The translations under genes were made by a program, and so were the position numbers. From an uncultured Marinobacter sp. (GTDB lineage Bacteria; Pseudomonadota; Gammaproteobacteria; Pseudomonadales; Oleiphilaceae), in assembly GCF_913055835.1 (NCBI RefSeq), contig NZ_CAJXKQ010000001.1:1-64000 (forward strand): a stretch of DNA of 64,000 bases. Reading direction: 5' to 3'. The notes below the pieces were generated by a model. The model saw nothing but the letters and a program-made list of their open reading frames with translations. It had not been told where the DNA came from and made no database searches. Positions 8,454 through 16,758 of the stretch are shown one piece after another. Within the stretch, counting starts at the first letter, position 1; each line of letters begins with the position of its first letter.

Positions 8454-8536
8454 GAAAGTCTATCCTCTGGTAATGTCAGGTTGTAGTTAAACACATCCTG
8501 CACAGGCTAGACGCAATATTAAGACGGGAGAGTGTA

Positions 8537-8839
8537 ATGCAGTTTGTGATCGGTGGAATCTTCGTTCTTATAGTCGCGTTTCTGGTCTGGCGAAGTAAAA
8601 ACAATGTTGACCCTGTAGAACAGGCCTGTGCTTCGGAAATAGGCGCACTGTTCAAATCAAACCGGGATCCGGCGCCGCAGGCCATCGCAGATATTTTTGT
8701 GAAGCATAAGATTCCCCGTTCGCAATGCCCCAGCGTGGGCCGAATGGTGATTGCGCAATTGAACAAGAACGGGCTGGAACCAGACGATTCCAGGATTGCG
8801 ATGATCAAGGTCAGGGAAGCTTATACGCGGGTTCCGTAG
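8537..8839 (+). CDS. small single-pass membrane protein, unknown
   Basis: 100 residues: an N-terminal transmembrane helix (about 3-18, FVIGGIFVLIVAFLVW) and a hydrophilic remainder with two Cys. The start has GGGAGA at the right distance. No family recognised. It probably shares a transcript with the SRPBCC-type gene at 8890. Confidence 0.6.
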   Translation: MQFVIGGIFVLIVAFLVWRSKNNVDPVEQACASEIGALFKSNRDPAPQAIADIFVKHKIPRSQCPSVGRMVIAQLNKNGLEPDDSRIAMIKVREAYTRVP

Positions 8840-8889
8840 TAGTGAAAGGGCTGGCACAGTGGCGTGTAAAGCACCCAGCAGGAGGCCAG

Positions 8890-9354
8890 ATGACGTTTGA
8901 GCATATCATTCAGATAAACGACCTGACTGAGCCAGAGCTACCGGTTCTGACCCGATTCCAGGTGTGGGAGGGACTGGTGCTCAGGGCCCGGCGCCCGGAC
9001 AAGTTCCTCGTTGGTGTGGATGATTATGAGATTCTGGACCAGGGGCCGGCTTACCTGAAGCGTAGCCTTCAACTGCCGGGGCTGCAGGTGGTCGATGAGG
9101 TCACCTTCTGGCATGAAGCCAGGATAGAGTACCGGACTCAGCCAACGGCGACCCTTCCTTCTGCAACACTCGTTATGGATATTGAAGAGCCTGAGCCGGC
9201 ATCACTGTTTGTCCGTTTCCGGTATGAAACAGCGAGCATCGAAAACCGCGGTGATTCGATGCCCTATGACCAGTATCTTGAACAGGCCTATGTAGCCACA
9301 GACATTGAGACGATTCAGATTATTCGGCAGTTGGCGGAGACAGGGGTGTTCTGA
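8890..9354 (+). CDS. DUF1857/AtaL-like SRPBCC protein
   Basis: 154 residues with the pattern of the AtaL-like (DUF1857) branch of the START/SRPBCC fold: FEHIIQINDLTEPELPVLTRFQVWEGLVLRARRP split across residues 3-36, and a C-terminal long helix. Such proteins have a hydrophobic ligand pocket and no fixed role in bacteria. ATG 8890 follows CAGGAGG and opens the canonical start; the longer frame from 8725 overlaps the previous gene and is unlikely. Convergent with the DUF3175 gene (8-nt gap). Confidence 0.75.
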   Translation: MTFEHIIQINDLTEPELPVLTRFQVWEGLVLRARRPDKFLVGVDDYEILDQGPAYLKRSLQLPGLQVVDEVTFWHEARIEYRTQPTATLPSATLVMDIEEPEPASLFVRFRYETASIENRGDSMPYDQYLEQAYVATDIETIQIIRQLAETGVF

Positions 9355-9362
9355 CCTTGACG

Positions 9363-9653
9363 TTAGGGGTTTTTGCGAGTCTTTCCGAACAGAGCTCGCA
9401 ATTCATCCTTGGCGGCCTCCAGCCGGTCTTTTTGCTCGGCTGAGAGTTGTTTTCCCGCACGATTGATGTAGAAGGTCAGCATGGACATGGCAGACCGGTA
9501 GGGATCCGATTTTCGTCGGTTACTGTCTTCAGCAGACTTCTTCAGTGACATAGCGATTTCTTTCGGGTCTTCGAGCGAGAATACGCCACTCTCGAGGTCC
9601 AAAGCGTCGCTGGATTCAGTTACCTTTTGCGACCAATTGTCAGATCTAGCCAT
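9363..9653 (-). CDS. DUF3175 protein
   Basis: 96 residues matching the DUF3175 pattern along its length: WSQKVTESSDALDLESGVF near the N-terminus and RKSDPYRSAMSMLTFYINRA in the middle. Small, charged and cytoplasmic; function unknown. It lies just downstream of the small membrane gene at 9666-9869 and is probably co-transcribed with it (12-nt gap). Confidence 0.8.
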   Translation of the reverse strand: MARSDNWSQKVTESSDALDLESGVFSLEDPKEIAMSLKKSAEDSNRRKSDPYRSAMSMLTFYINRAGKQLSAEQKDRLEAAKDELRALFGKTRKNP

Positions 9654-9665
9654 GATTCGCCTCCA

Positions 9666-9869
9666 TCAGAGCTCGACAAACCGCGGCACAACCATCAGCC
9701 CCACACCTACGGCAACCATCTCCCAGACGCTGCTGGCCAAATAGGGATAAAGGATCATGGCAATGCCGCAGTATCGGGTGACCATATTTTTCGTGCGCCT
9801 CCCGTACATGAAATACCCGAAACCGATGCAGCCGAACAGCAGTGCCAGGAAGATGTCGGCTGTTTCCAT
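9666..9869 (-). CDS. small two-helix membrane protein
   Basis: 67 residues (METADIFLALLFGCIGFGYF...) with two transmembrane helices (about 5-20 and 33-60) around a basic YGRRTKN loop. I chose ATG 9869, which has AAGGAC upstream; the frame extends to 9965 but that extension lacks a ribosome site. Similar small proteins are widespread in gammaproteobacteria with no known role. Confidence 0.6.
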   Translation of the reverse strand: METADIFLALLFGCIGFGYFMYGRRTKNMVTRYCGIAMILYPYLASSVWEMVAVGVGLMVVPRFVEL

Positions 9870-10035
9870 ACAGTAAAGTCCTTCAGTAGATTTGGTTGCA
9901 TGGAATGATACTAGCGCAGGCGGAATCAACGCGCTTGCCACAGGTGATCTTAAGGAACCGAACAAATTTTCGCCATTTCAGGTACGATAGAGGGCCGATG
10001 TCGGTAATCAAGCCGACTCTAATCTGGATATCATC

Positions 10036-10200
10036 ATGAGCAAGAAGCCCGAAAAAGTGACATTAACGTCCGCAATGATTGAAGAGCAGACCGCTGCCTT
10101 TTTGAAGTCAGGTGGGTCTGTTGAGTTTGTGGGCAAGGGGAAAAGTGGGCAGGCTGCCTATCAGAGTTCGAAGCAGATCAACCTGAAAAGTGGCAAATGA
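10036..10200 (+). CDS. 54-residue basic protein, unknown
   Basis: An ORF below the usual length cut-off: ATG 10036 to TGA 10198-10200, product beginning MSKKPEKVTLTSAMIEEQTA and continuing with FLKSGGSVEFVGKG. It is hydrophilic and lysine-rich with a short helix and a Gly/Lys/Ser tail, and shows normal codon choice for this genome. No strong ribosome site is visible. It resembles small conserved proteins of Marinobacter and Pseudomonas-type bacteria, but I cannot name a family. Confidence 0.5.
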   Translation: MSKKPEKVTLTSAMIEEQTAAFLKSGGSVEFVGKGKSGQAAYQSSKQINLKSGK

Positions 10201-10252
10201 GTTTGATCCCAAGCGGCCGTGGTAAATCGGTTTTTCGAGTTGATTCGGATAA

Positions 10253-10316
10253 TAGCCATGGCGATGGGGAAACGGCTGCTTCTTTTGCAGGGTAAAGCAA
10301 CATTTCCCCATGGCTA
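10253..10316. repeat. overlapping inverted repeats in the 10201-10359 gap
   Basis: Two alternative stems share one right arm: TAGCCATGG (10253-10261) pairs with CCATGGCTA (10308-10316), and ATGGGGAAA (10264-10272) pairs with TTTCCCCAT (10303-10311). They cannot fully form together. The gap lies between the 54-residue gene and the end of osmC. It may be a bidirectional terminator without a U-run, or a structured RNA. Confidence 0.4.
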
Positions 10317-10359
10317 GGCCCGAACGAAACTTCTGTGATCCGCTCAAGAAAAGTACCGG

Positions 10360-10785
10360 CTAGTTCTCCAGATGAATGTCCATGGTGATGTCTGATTTCA
10401 AGGCTTTTGACACCGGGCAGTTCATCTTGGCGGTATTAGCTGCCTCAAGAAATTTCGATTGGTCAATTCCTGGAATCTTGGCCGTCACGTCAAAATGGAT
10501 GGCCGAGATTTCGAAACCGCCGCTTTCCTCACTCAGGGTTACACTGGCCTTGGTGTCAATGCTGTCAGGCACATGATCGGATTCACCCAGCACCATCGAC
10601 AGCGCCATGGAAAAACAGCCGGCATGGGCCGCCCCAAGAAGTTCTTCCGGGTTGGTTCCAGTGCCATCCTCGAAACGTGTCTTGAATGAATACTGCTGTT
10701 CCGAAAGCACTCCACTCTCTGTTGAAACCGTACCTTTACCGTCTTTCAGACTGCCTTCCCAATGCGCGCTTGCGTTGCGTTTCAT
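10360..10785 (-). CDS. osmC: OsmC/Ohr-family peroxiredoxin
   Basis: 141 residues of the OsmC family, which reduces organic hydroperoxides through two cysteines. Both are present: C57 in [12 protein letters not shown] and C123 in MNCPVSKAL. It follows the OsmC length and order rather than Ohr. Cytoplasmic. The upstream gap holds CAATGAATTG (10809-10818), a short palindrome that recalls an OhrR-type operator, but no OhrR gene is in the window and the match is weak. Divergent from the CLC gene. Confidence 0.9.
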   Translation of the reverse strand: MKRNASAHWEGSLKDGKGTVSTESGVLSEQQYSFKTRFEDGTGTNPEELLGAAHAGCFSMALSMVLGESDHVPDSIDTKASVTLSEESGGFEISAIHFDVTAKIPGIDQSKFLEAANTAKMNCPVSKALKSDITMDIHLEN

Positions 10786-10938
10786 AACGCCTCCTTTTGT
10801 TCAAGATACAATGAATTGGAGCCTTTACACCTTGCGCTATAGGAAGTGCTGAGGTTGAAGCTTGAGATTTCAAGGGCATTGAGCGGACCATTGGCGCTGA
10901 CATTTGAGTAGATTGCCAATTACACCTTTACTTGTCTT

Positions 10939-12669
10939 ATGGACAGTAAAGGTGTTGCGCAGATTTTTTATCAGATCAGCACCGTGACTCTGGTGGCCAT
11001 TGTAGTTGGCGGTGCGGCTTCGCTGGCGGCGATCGGCTTTGTTGATGCCGTGCATTATTTGAATGAACGGCTTCTGATCTCCCCCTACGCCCGCGTGCTG
11101 GCGGAAGACCGGCCAACGCTGGTGGCGGCTGCAACGCTCCTTGTGCCTGCCGCCGGTGGGTTGGTTGTTGGCTTGCTGGTTCATTTTCTGGTGCGGGAGA
11201 AGCGTGGCCTGGCACCGCCGGATGCGATACTGGCGGCACAGACTAGCGGTGCTGCACCGGGATTCAGAAGTGGCCTGGTTTCTACTCTGGCGGCCCTGGT
11301 TTCTCTGGGCAGTGGGGCATCGGTCGGCCAGTACGGTCCTCTGGTGTACCTGGGTGCGATGTTCGGTAATCTGGCCGGGCAATTACGACTGAACCTCCGT
11401 CATCAGCGCTCCATTGCAATCGCCTGCGGGGTTGCGGCGGCAATTTCGACTGCTTTCAACGCCCCCATTGCGGGGCTGGTGTTCGCCCATGAGGTGATTC
11501 TCCGCCATTACTCACTCCGTGCCTTTGCACCGGTTACCGTCGCAGCGGCTACTGGGTACGTTGTTGCCAATGTGATCTTCGATCGCCCAGCCCTGTTCCT
11601 GGTGAATTTCGATCGCGTGGAGCACAGCTACGAGTTTGTTTTCTTTGCTCTGGAAGGCGTGTTTTGTGCCGGGCTGGCCTGGGTGTTCATGCGTCTGCTC
11701 CGGGCGAGCGCGAGCATCTCGCGGCACTACATAGGAGTGCCCTGGGCGCGCCCCGCTGTCGCCGGCCTTCTGTTGGGCATGGTTGCCCTGTGGATACCGG
11801 AGGTGCTGGGGATTGGCCAGGAAACCCTTCGGTTTGCCACCATCGAAGGCGCCTTTGGTATTGGCGAACTGGGACTGATCATCATGGCCAAGCTAGTGGT
11901 GACTGCTCTTTGCATCGGTTTTGGTTTTATCGGTGGCGTGTTCAGCCCCGCGTTGTTGATCGGCATTCTGTTCGGCGCGTTCTACGGGCTGGCACTGCCT
12001 TACCTGGTGCCGGTGCCACACTCCGGCCTCGTCGTTTATGCCATATGCGGCATGATGGCGTTAGCCAGCTCTGTGATAGGGGCGCCATTGACCACCATTC
12101 TGATCGTATTCGAGCTGACCCGAAGTTACGACCTGACCATCGCTGCCATGGTCTCGGTGGTCTTCGCCAATCTTATCTCCTACCGGGTGATCGGGCGCTC
12201 GCTGTTCGACCTGCAGCTTCGCGCCCGGGGATTTGATCTGTCACTGGGGCGGGATAAGGCCATTTTGCAAACCCACCGGATCAGGGATTACTTGTCTTCC
12301 GAATACACGACCGCGCTCGATCAGAACACCGTGGGGGAGGTTTGTCAGCGTCTGGTGAGAGAGGGCCGTGCCGAAGCCATGGTAGTCGACGGGCAGGGAA
12401 GGCTGCTTGGCGTCATCCGGCTGCAGGGGGTTGTGAACAGCGCGGCGAAAACACCAGCGACGGAGGCAATGATTCGCTCGTTTACCCGTTTTGATGAAGA
12501 AACCTCCGTGTGGAAGTCCATGGAGCTGCTGAGAGGCTTTCTGGGTGAGGCTGTTCCGTTGGTGAGTCGCAAGGGTGAACTGTTGGGCGTTGTTCCTGAG
12601 GAAGCCGTTATACGGGCCTACCTGGAAATCGTGCACGATCTGCGGGAGGAAGAAAATGAAGCGGCGTAG
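10939..12669 (+). CDS. CLC-family chloride channel with two CBS domains, canonical glutamates absent
   Basis: 576 residues: a CLC membrane core (about 1-435) and two C-terminal CBS domains (about 445-560). Family motifs are visible: GSGASVGQYGPL (residues 124-135), FNAPIAGLVF (173-182) and GGVFSPALLIG. In the position of the gating glutamate of GREGP (E148 in E. coli ClcA) there is Tyr132 (codon 11332-11334), and the internal proton glutamate E203 corresponds to Val186 (11494-11496). In studied CLCs, loss of these residues abolishes proton coupling, so I infer a passive anion channel rather than a Cl-/H+ antiporter. The 3' end overlaps the next gene by 14 nt. Confidence 0.85.
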   Translation: MDSKGVAQIFYQISTVTLVAIVVGGAASLAAIGFVDAVHYLNERLLISPYARVLAEDRPTLVAAATLLVPAAGGLVVGLLVHFLVREKRGLAPPDAILAAQTSGAAPGFRSGLVSTLAALVSLGSGASVGQYGPLVYLGAMFGNLAGQLRLNLRHQRSIAIACGVAAAISTAFNAPIAGLVFAHEVILRHYSLRAFAPVTVAAATGYVVANVIFDRPALFLVNFDRVEHSYEFVFFALEGVFCAGLAWVFMRLLRASASISRHYIGVPWARPAVAGLLLGMVALWIPEVLGIGQETLRFATIEGAFGIGELGLIIMAKLVVTALCIGFGFIGGVFSPALLIGILFGAFYGLALPYLVPVPHSGLVVYAICGMMALASSVIGAPLTTILIVFELTRSYDLTIAAMVSVVFANLISYRVIGRSLFDLQLRARGFDLSLGRDKAILQTHRIRDYLSSEYTTALDQNTVGEVCQRLVREGRAEAMVVDGQGRLLGVIRLQGVVNSAAKTPATEAMIRSFTRFDEETSVWKSMELLRGFLGEAVPLVSRKGELLGVVPEEAVIRAYLEIVHDLREEENEAA

Positions 12670-13766
12670 CCCGATGTCTCTGTTTCTCATCGTGGCTAGT
12701 ATTCTGTCGGCCCCGGCTGTATTGCAGGCCCAAAGCGAGCAGGAGGGGCCAGAGGCGCTGACTGTGGCAACCTGGGGCGGTTCTTATGAGAGAAGCCAGC
12801 GCCGGGCCTACTTTGATCCGTATACTGAAGCCACCGGGATTCCGATCGAAACCGTGCATTACGACGGCGGCATAGAGGTCCTTCGGGAGCATCTTGCCAG
12901 TGGCGAGGTGGAATGGGATATCGTCGACATGATCCAGTCCGATGCCAGCGCAGCGTGCGAAGCGGGGCTGCTGGCACCCATCGATGCGAACATTCTTGAG
13001 CCGGCACCGGACGGCACTCCGCCGGAGGAGGACTTCATGGATGGCGCAATCCATCGCTGCTTTGTCACCCAGATCGTGTTCTCCACCGTTATCGCCTTCG
13101 ATGACAGGGCCTTTCCCGGTGTGAAGCCAGACAGTGTGGAAGATTTTTTCGATCTGGAAACCTTTCCGGGCAAACGGGCGTTGCGTAAATCACCGGTTGG
13201 CTTACTTGAATGGGCACTGTTGTCACTATCGGTGCCTCGCGAGCAACTCTACGATTTGCTCAGTACACGACGGGGGCTTGAGCTGGCCGCCCGAAGGTTG
13301 GACGAGATACGGGATTCCATCATCTGGTGGACCCGCGGGCAGGAACCGGTGGACTTACTGACCAGTGGTCAGGCGACCATGGCGACTGGCTATAACGGCC
13401 GCTTCTTTCATGCCCGGGCCATGGAAAACGCGCCCATTTCAGTGATCTGGGATGGCCAACTGATCGGGTTCAACAGCTGGACCATTGTTCGTGAGACGCA
13501 CCAGGCGGAACAGGCTGCGGACTTCATTGCGTTCGCCACCCGGGCGGAAAACATGGCGGCGCAGGCCAGCCTGATCAGTTACGGCCCGGCCAGGAAGTCT
13601 GCTCAGAAAAGGGTAGGCCTGCACACCGATGCGGGGGTGCCCATGCGACCTTATATGCCAACGGCTCCTTCCCATATGGACAACGCGGTTATCCGGGATC
13701 ACCACTGGGTATTCCCAGACCGTGGATCTCCGGGAGGAGTGGTTTCGGGAGTGGCTGGCGGAATAG
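12656..13766 (+). pseudogene. spermidine/putrescine-type extracellular solute-binding protein, one-base frameshift near the end
   Basis: A signal peptide (about 1-25, ending LQA) then a PotD-like type-2 periplasmic binding protein (LTVATWGGSYERSQRRAYFDP...). ATG 12656 follows GGGAGGAAG and overlaps the CLC gene. The frame as given drifts into nonsense after DHHW and stops only at 13856-13858. Removing one G from the GGG at 13707-13709 restores a typical family ending (DHHWYSQTVDLREEWFREW...) with TAG at 13764-13766, giving a 369-residue protein. No ABC permease or ATPase is adjacent, so its transport partners are elsewhere, or it is an orphan beside the TRAP genes. Confidence 0.75.
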
Positions 13767-13871
13767 TTGTATCCGTTGCCTCCCGGTATCGCTGTTTCTA
13801 TAATCCGGGGGCGGTCCGCTGCCTGATTGCCGTTTGGCGATCGGAACAACTCCAATAAGAAGGAATTCGTT

Positions 13872-14885
13872 ATGTCGAAACGTCGTACATTTCTGGCTGC
13901 CGCTGTGACGGCTACTTTCCTGTTCAGTGGGGCTTCTCACGCCGAGTACAAGGATGAATACACCGTTTCAACAGTTCTCCCGTCTGCCTTTCCCTGGGGC
14001 CAGGCGGCTGACAAATGGGTGGAGTTGGTGAGAGAGCGCTCTGACGGGCGCATCAACATGAAGATTTACAGCAACTCCCAGCTGGTCGCCGGCGACCAGA
14101 CCAAGGAGTTTTCCGCCATGCGTTCCGGGCTGATCGACATGGCGGTTGGTTCTACCATCAACTGGTCGCCCCAAGTGCCGGAACTGAACCTGTTCTCCCT
14201 GCCGTTCCTGATGCCCGATTACGCGGCCATTGATGCCATTACCCAGGGTGACGCGGGCGAGGCGATCTTCGCTGCCATCAAGAAGCGCGGTGTTACCCCG
14301 CTGGCCTGGGGGGAGAACGGCTTCCGCGAGTTATCCAATTCCAAGCTGACCATTGATGAGCCGGCGGACCTGGACGGCCTGAAGATCCGAGTTGTGGGCT
14401 CTCCGCTGTTCCAGGATACATTTACCGCTCTGGGCGCCAACCCCACCCAGATGAGCTGGGCCGACGCAAAGCCCGCCTTGACCACCGGTGCCGTGGATGG
14501 GCAGGAAAACCCGCTGTCGGTGTTTGATGTGGCACGTATCGATCAGGTTGGTCAGAAATACCTGACTCGCTGGCACTACATGGCGGATCCGCTGGTGTTT
14601 GCCGTCAGCAACCAGGTGTGGGACCAGTTCTCCGAGGAAGATCAGGCCCTGCTGAAGCAGGCGGCGATTGATGCCGGCCAGTGGGAGATCAAAAAATCCC
14701 GTGGCGAGGTGGACGCAACTTTGGCGGCCATCAAGGAGCGTGGTGTGGAAGTGACCGAGCTGACGCCGGAACAGCGGGAAGCCTTCAAAGAAGCTACACA
14801 GTCCGTTTATGGCAAATGGTCGTCGCGTATTGGCGAAGATCTCATCCAGCAGGCTCAGGACGCGGTAGCTAACCGTAGCCAGTAA
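13872..14885 (+). CDS. dctP: TRAP transporter solute-binding protein DctP
   Basis: 337 residues with signal peptide (about 1-23, ending SHA) and the DctP fold: an early AADKWVELVRERSDGRINMK segment, GLKIRVVGSPLF with the conserved arginine that binds carboxylates, and ALTTGAVDGQENPLSVF. It captures an organic acid in the periplasm for the DctQM permease. ATG 13872 is preceded by AAGGAA. First gene of dctPQM; a strong hairpin separates it from dctQ, which would give more DctP than permease. Confidence 0.9.
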   Translation: MSKRRTFLAAAVTATFLFSGASHAEYKDEYTVSTVLPSAFPWGQAADKWVELVRERSDGRINMKIYSNSQLVAGDQTKEFSAMRSGLIDMAVGSTINWSPQVPELNLFSLPFLMPDYAAIDAITQGDAGEAIFAAIKKRGVTPLAWGENGFRELSNSKLTIDEPADLDGLKIRVVGSPLFQDTFTALGANPTQMSWADAKPALTTGAVDGQENPLSVFDVARIDQVGQKYLTRWHYMADPLVFAVSNQVWDQFSEEDQALLKQAAIDAGQWEIKKSRGEVDATLAAIKERGVEVTELTPEQREAFKEATQSVYGKWSSRIGEDLIQQAQDAVANRSQ

Positions 14886-14900
14886 GTCAGACCTGTCCCT

Positions 14901-14924
14901 GCGCCCGCCATTATCGGCGGGCGC
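14901..14924 (+). terminator. intercistronic hairpin between dctP and dctQ
   Basis: GCGCCCGCC (14901-14909), loop ATTATC, GGCGGGCGC (14916-14924): a perfect 9-bp G/C stem without a U-run, 16 nt after the dctP stop. Such hairpins after binding-protein genes commonly stabilise the upstream message or attenuate read-through. Confidence 0.6.
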
Positions 14925-14945
14925 CTGTTCCTTAACGGAGTTACC

Positions 14946-15440
14946 ATGCCGTCCCGTTCTCCGAAGTTTCGCCCTGAGGCCTGGCTGGCCACCATTGCGC
15001 TGATTGCGATCTGTGGGATCAGCCTGGGAAATGTGATCGTCCGCTATGCGACGGATGCATCCTTTGCTTTTACCGAGGAATTCTCGGTGTTCCTCCTGGT
15101 GGTGCTGACTTTTGCCGGGGCGGCGGTGGCTGCACGCCACAACCAACACATCCGCATCGAGTTGGTTGAGCACTACCTTCCACCGTGGGGGCGCAAGTTG
15201 GTTTTTGTGGTGCAGTGGCTGGCCGGAGTGACCGTTGTGGGTATTATGACCTGGTTTGGCAGCACGTTCGCCTGGCAGGAATACCAGTGGGAATCCCTAT
15301 CACCAGGGCTGGGGCTGCCCAACTGGATCTACGTGATCTGGCTGCCGCTATTGTCCGTGGCCATTATCATTCGCATGACCCAAAACCTGGTCGACCGGCT
15401 GCGAGGCAAGACAGATCCGGAGGCGATTCATGAGTCCTGA
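14946..15440 (+). CDS. dctQ: TRAP transporter small permease DctQ
   Basis: 164 residues with four transmembrane helices (about 15-35, 50-70, 88-110 and 128-150) and the family region FTEEFSVFLLVVLTFAGAAVAARHNQHIRIE, shown here in part: AVAARHNQHIRIE. Partners DctM to form the sodium-driven importer. ATG 14946 has CGGAG upstream; the 3' end overlaps dctM by 11 nt. Confidence 0.9.
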   Translation: MPSRSPKFRPEAWLATIALIAICGISLGNVIVRYATDASFAFTEEFSVFLLVVLTFAGAAVAARHNQHIRIELVEHYLPPWGRKLVFVVQWLAGVTVVGIMTWFGSTFAWQEYQWESLSPGLGLPNWIYVIWLPLLSVAIIIRMTQNLVDRLRGKTDPEAIHES

Positions 15441-16734
15441 TCTGTTGATGATTGCCAGCTTCCTGCTGGCTCTGGTGATTGGCGTACCTGTGGCCATTGC
15501 GCTGGGTGTCGGCGGTGTTGTCGGTATTGTGGCTGGACTGCCGCCGGCCATGCTGGGCACATTCGGGACCAACACGTATAACAGCGTTGCCAAATATCCG
15601 CTGATTGCTATTCCCCTGTTTATTCTGACGGGTCTGATTTTCGAGCGGGCGGGTGTGGCTGCCAGTCTGGTTCGTTTCGCCCAGGCGATTATTGGCCCCC
15701 GGCACGGTGGGCTGACAGTGGTTGCGGTGCTGGTGTGTCTGATCATGGGTGGCATGAGCGGCTCGGGCCCTGCCGATGCGGCAGCGGTGGCGATGGTGAT
15801 GTTGCCGAGCATGAAGAAGGCGGGGTACCCGCAGCCGTTCTCGGCGTCCCTGATTGCCGCTTCTTCCTCAACGGCGATTCTGATCCCACCCTCCATAGCT
15901 CTGATTCTCTATTCCATAGTGGTGCCCGGGGTTGATCTTCGGGCGCTGTTTGCCGCCGGGCTGTTTCCCGGCATCCTGGCGGGCGTGTCCCTGCTGGCGC
16001 CAGCATTGTATTTTTCCAGGAAGTATCGTTGGGAAGACCCGGAAACGGTGGAACGCCCGCCGTTATGGTCGAGCTTCAAGGCCGCCCTGCCGGCACTGTT
16101 TGCGCCGGTGATCATTCTCGGCGGGCTTCGTTCGGGGCTGTTCACACCCACGGAAGCCGCCGTCGTTGCGGTGACCTACGGGGTGCTTGTCGGTTGCCTG
16201 CTGTACCGGAATCTGGGCCTCCGGGACCTGTGGAATCTGATGACCGAAGCGGCCGTTACCTCTGGCGTGGTAATGTTTATCATTGCGCTGGCCGGCATTT
16301 TCGCCTGGGCGGGCACCACCTTGGGTACCTTCCAGCATCTGGCTGATGGACTGCTTTCTCTATCCGAGAACGGCTGGGTGCTGCTGGGCCTGGTGATGAT
16401 TCTGGTACTCATTGCCGGCATGTTGCTGGATGCGATTTCCATCTACCTGATCCTAATCCCCATCGTGCTGCCGTTGATGAATCATTTCGGCTGGAACCCG
16501 ATCTGGTTTGGCATCCTGCTGGCGATGAACATCGCCATCGGACAGTTCACACCACCGGTTGCCGTTAACCTGATGGTCACCACTCGCATTGCGAATATCC
16601 GCCTGGAACACACCATAGGCTGGTCGCTGGTCTTTATTGCGGCCATGGCCTCAAGCCTATTGTTGGTGATGCTGATGCCGGGCATTGCGTTGTGGTTGCC
16701 GGAGAAGCTTGGTTATGTGGTTGGTGCCTGGTAA
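15430..16734 (+). CDS. dctM: TRAP transporter large permease DctM
   Basis: 434 residues, about 12 hydrophobic segments, with DctM hallmarks: GLIFERAGVAASLVRFAQ, GGMSGSGPADAAAV and SSSTAILIPPSIALILY. It is the sodium-coupled transport subunit in the inner membrane. Start 15430 follows GGAGGCG inside the dctQ 3' end, so translation is coupled. Confidence 0.9.
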   Translation: MSPDLLMIASFLLALVIGVPVAIALGVGGVVGIVAGLPPAMLGTFGTNTYNSVAKYPLIAIPLFILTGLIFERAGVAASLVRFAQAIIGPRHGGLTVVAVLVCLIMGGMSGSGPADAAAVAMVMLPSMKKAGYPQPFSASLIAASSSTAILIPPSIALILYSIVVPGVDLRALFAAGLFPGILAGVSLLAPALYFSRKYRWEDPETVERPPLWSSFKAALPALFAPVIILGGLRSGLFTPTEAAVVAVTYGVLVGCLLYRNLGLRDLWNLMTEAAVTSGVVMFIIALAGIFAWAGTTLGTFQHLADGLLSLSENGWVLLGLVMILVLIAGMLLDAISIYLILIPIVLPLMNHFGWNPIWFGILLAMNIAIGQFTPPVAVNLMVTTRIANIRLEHTIGWSLVFIAAMASSLLLVMLMPGIALWLPEKLGYVVGAW

Positions 16735-16758
16735 AACCCAAAGGCGACCATAGCGCCA

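Noticed and set aside
10809..10818. CAATGAATTG as an OhrR operator upstream of osmC
   Set aside because: Only a 4+4 palindrome and no OhrR gene nearby; mentioned under osmC but not claimed.
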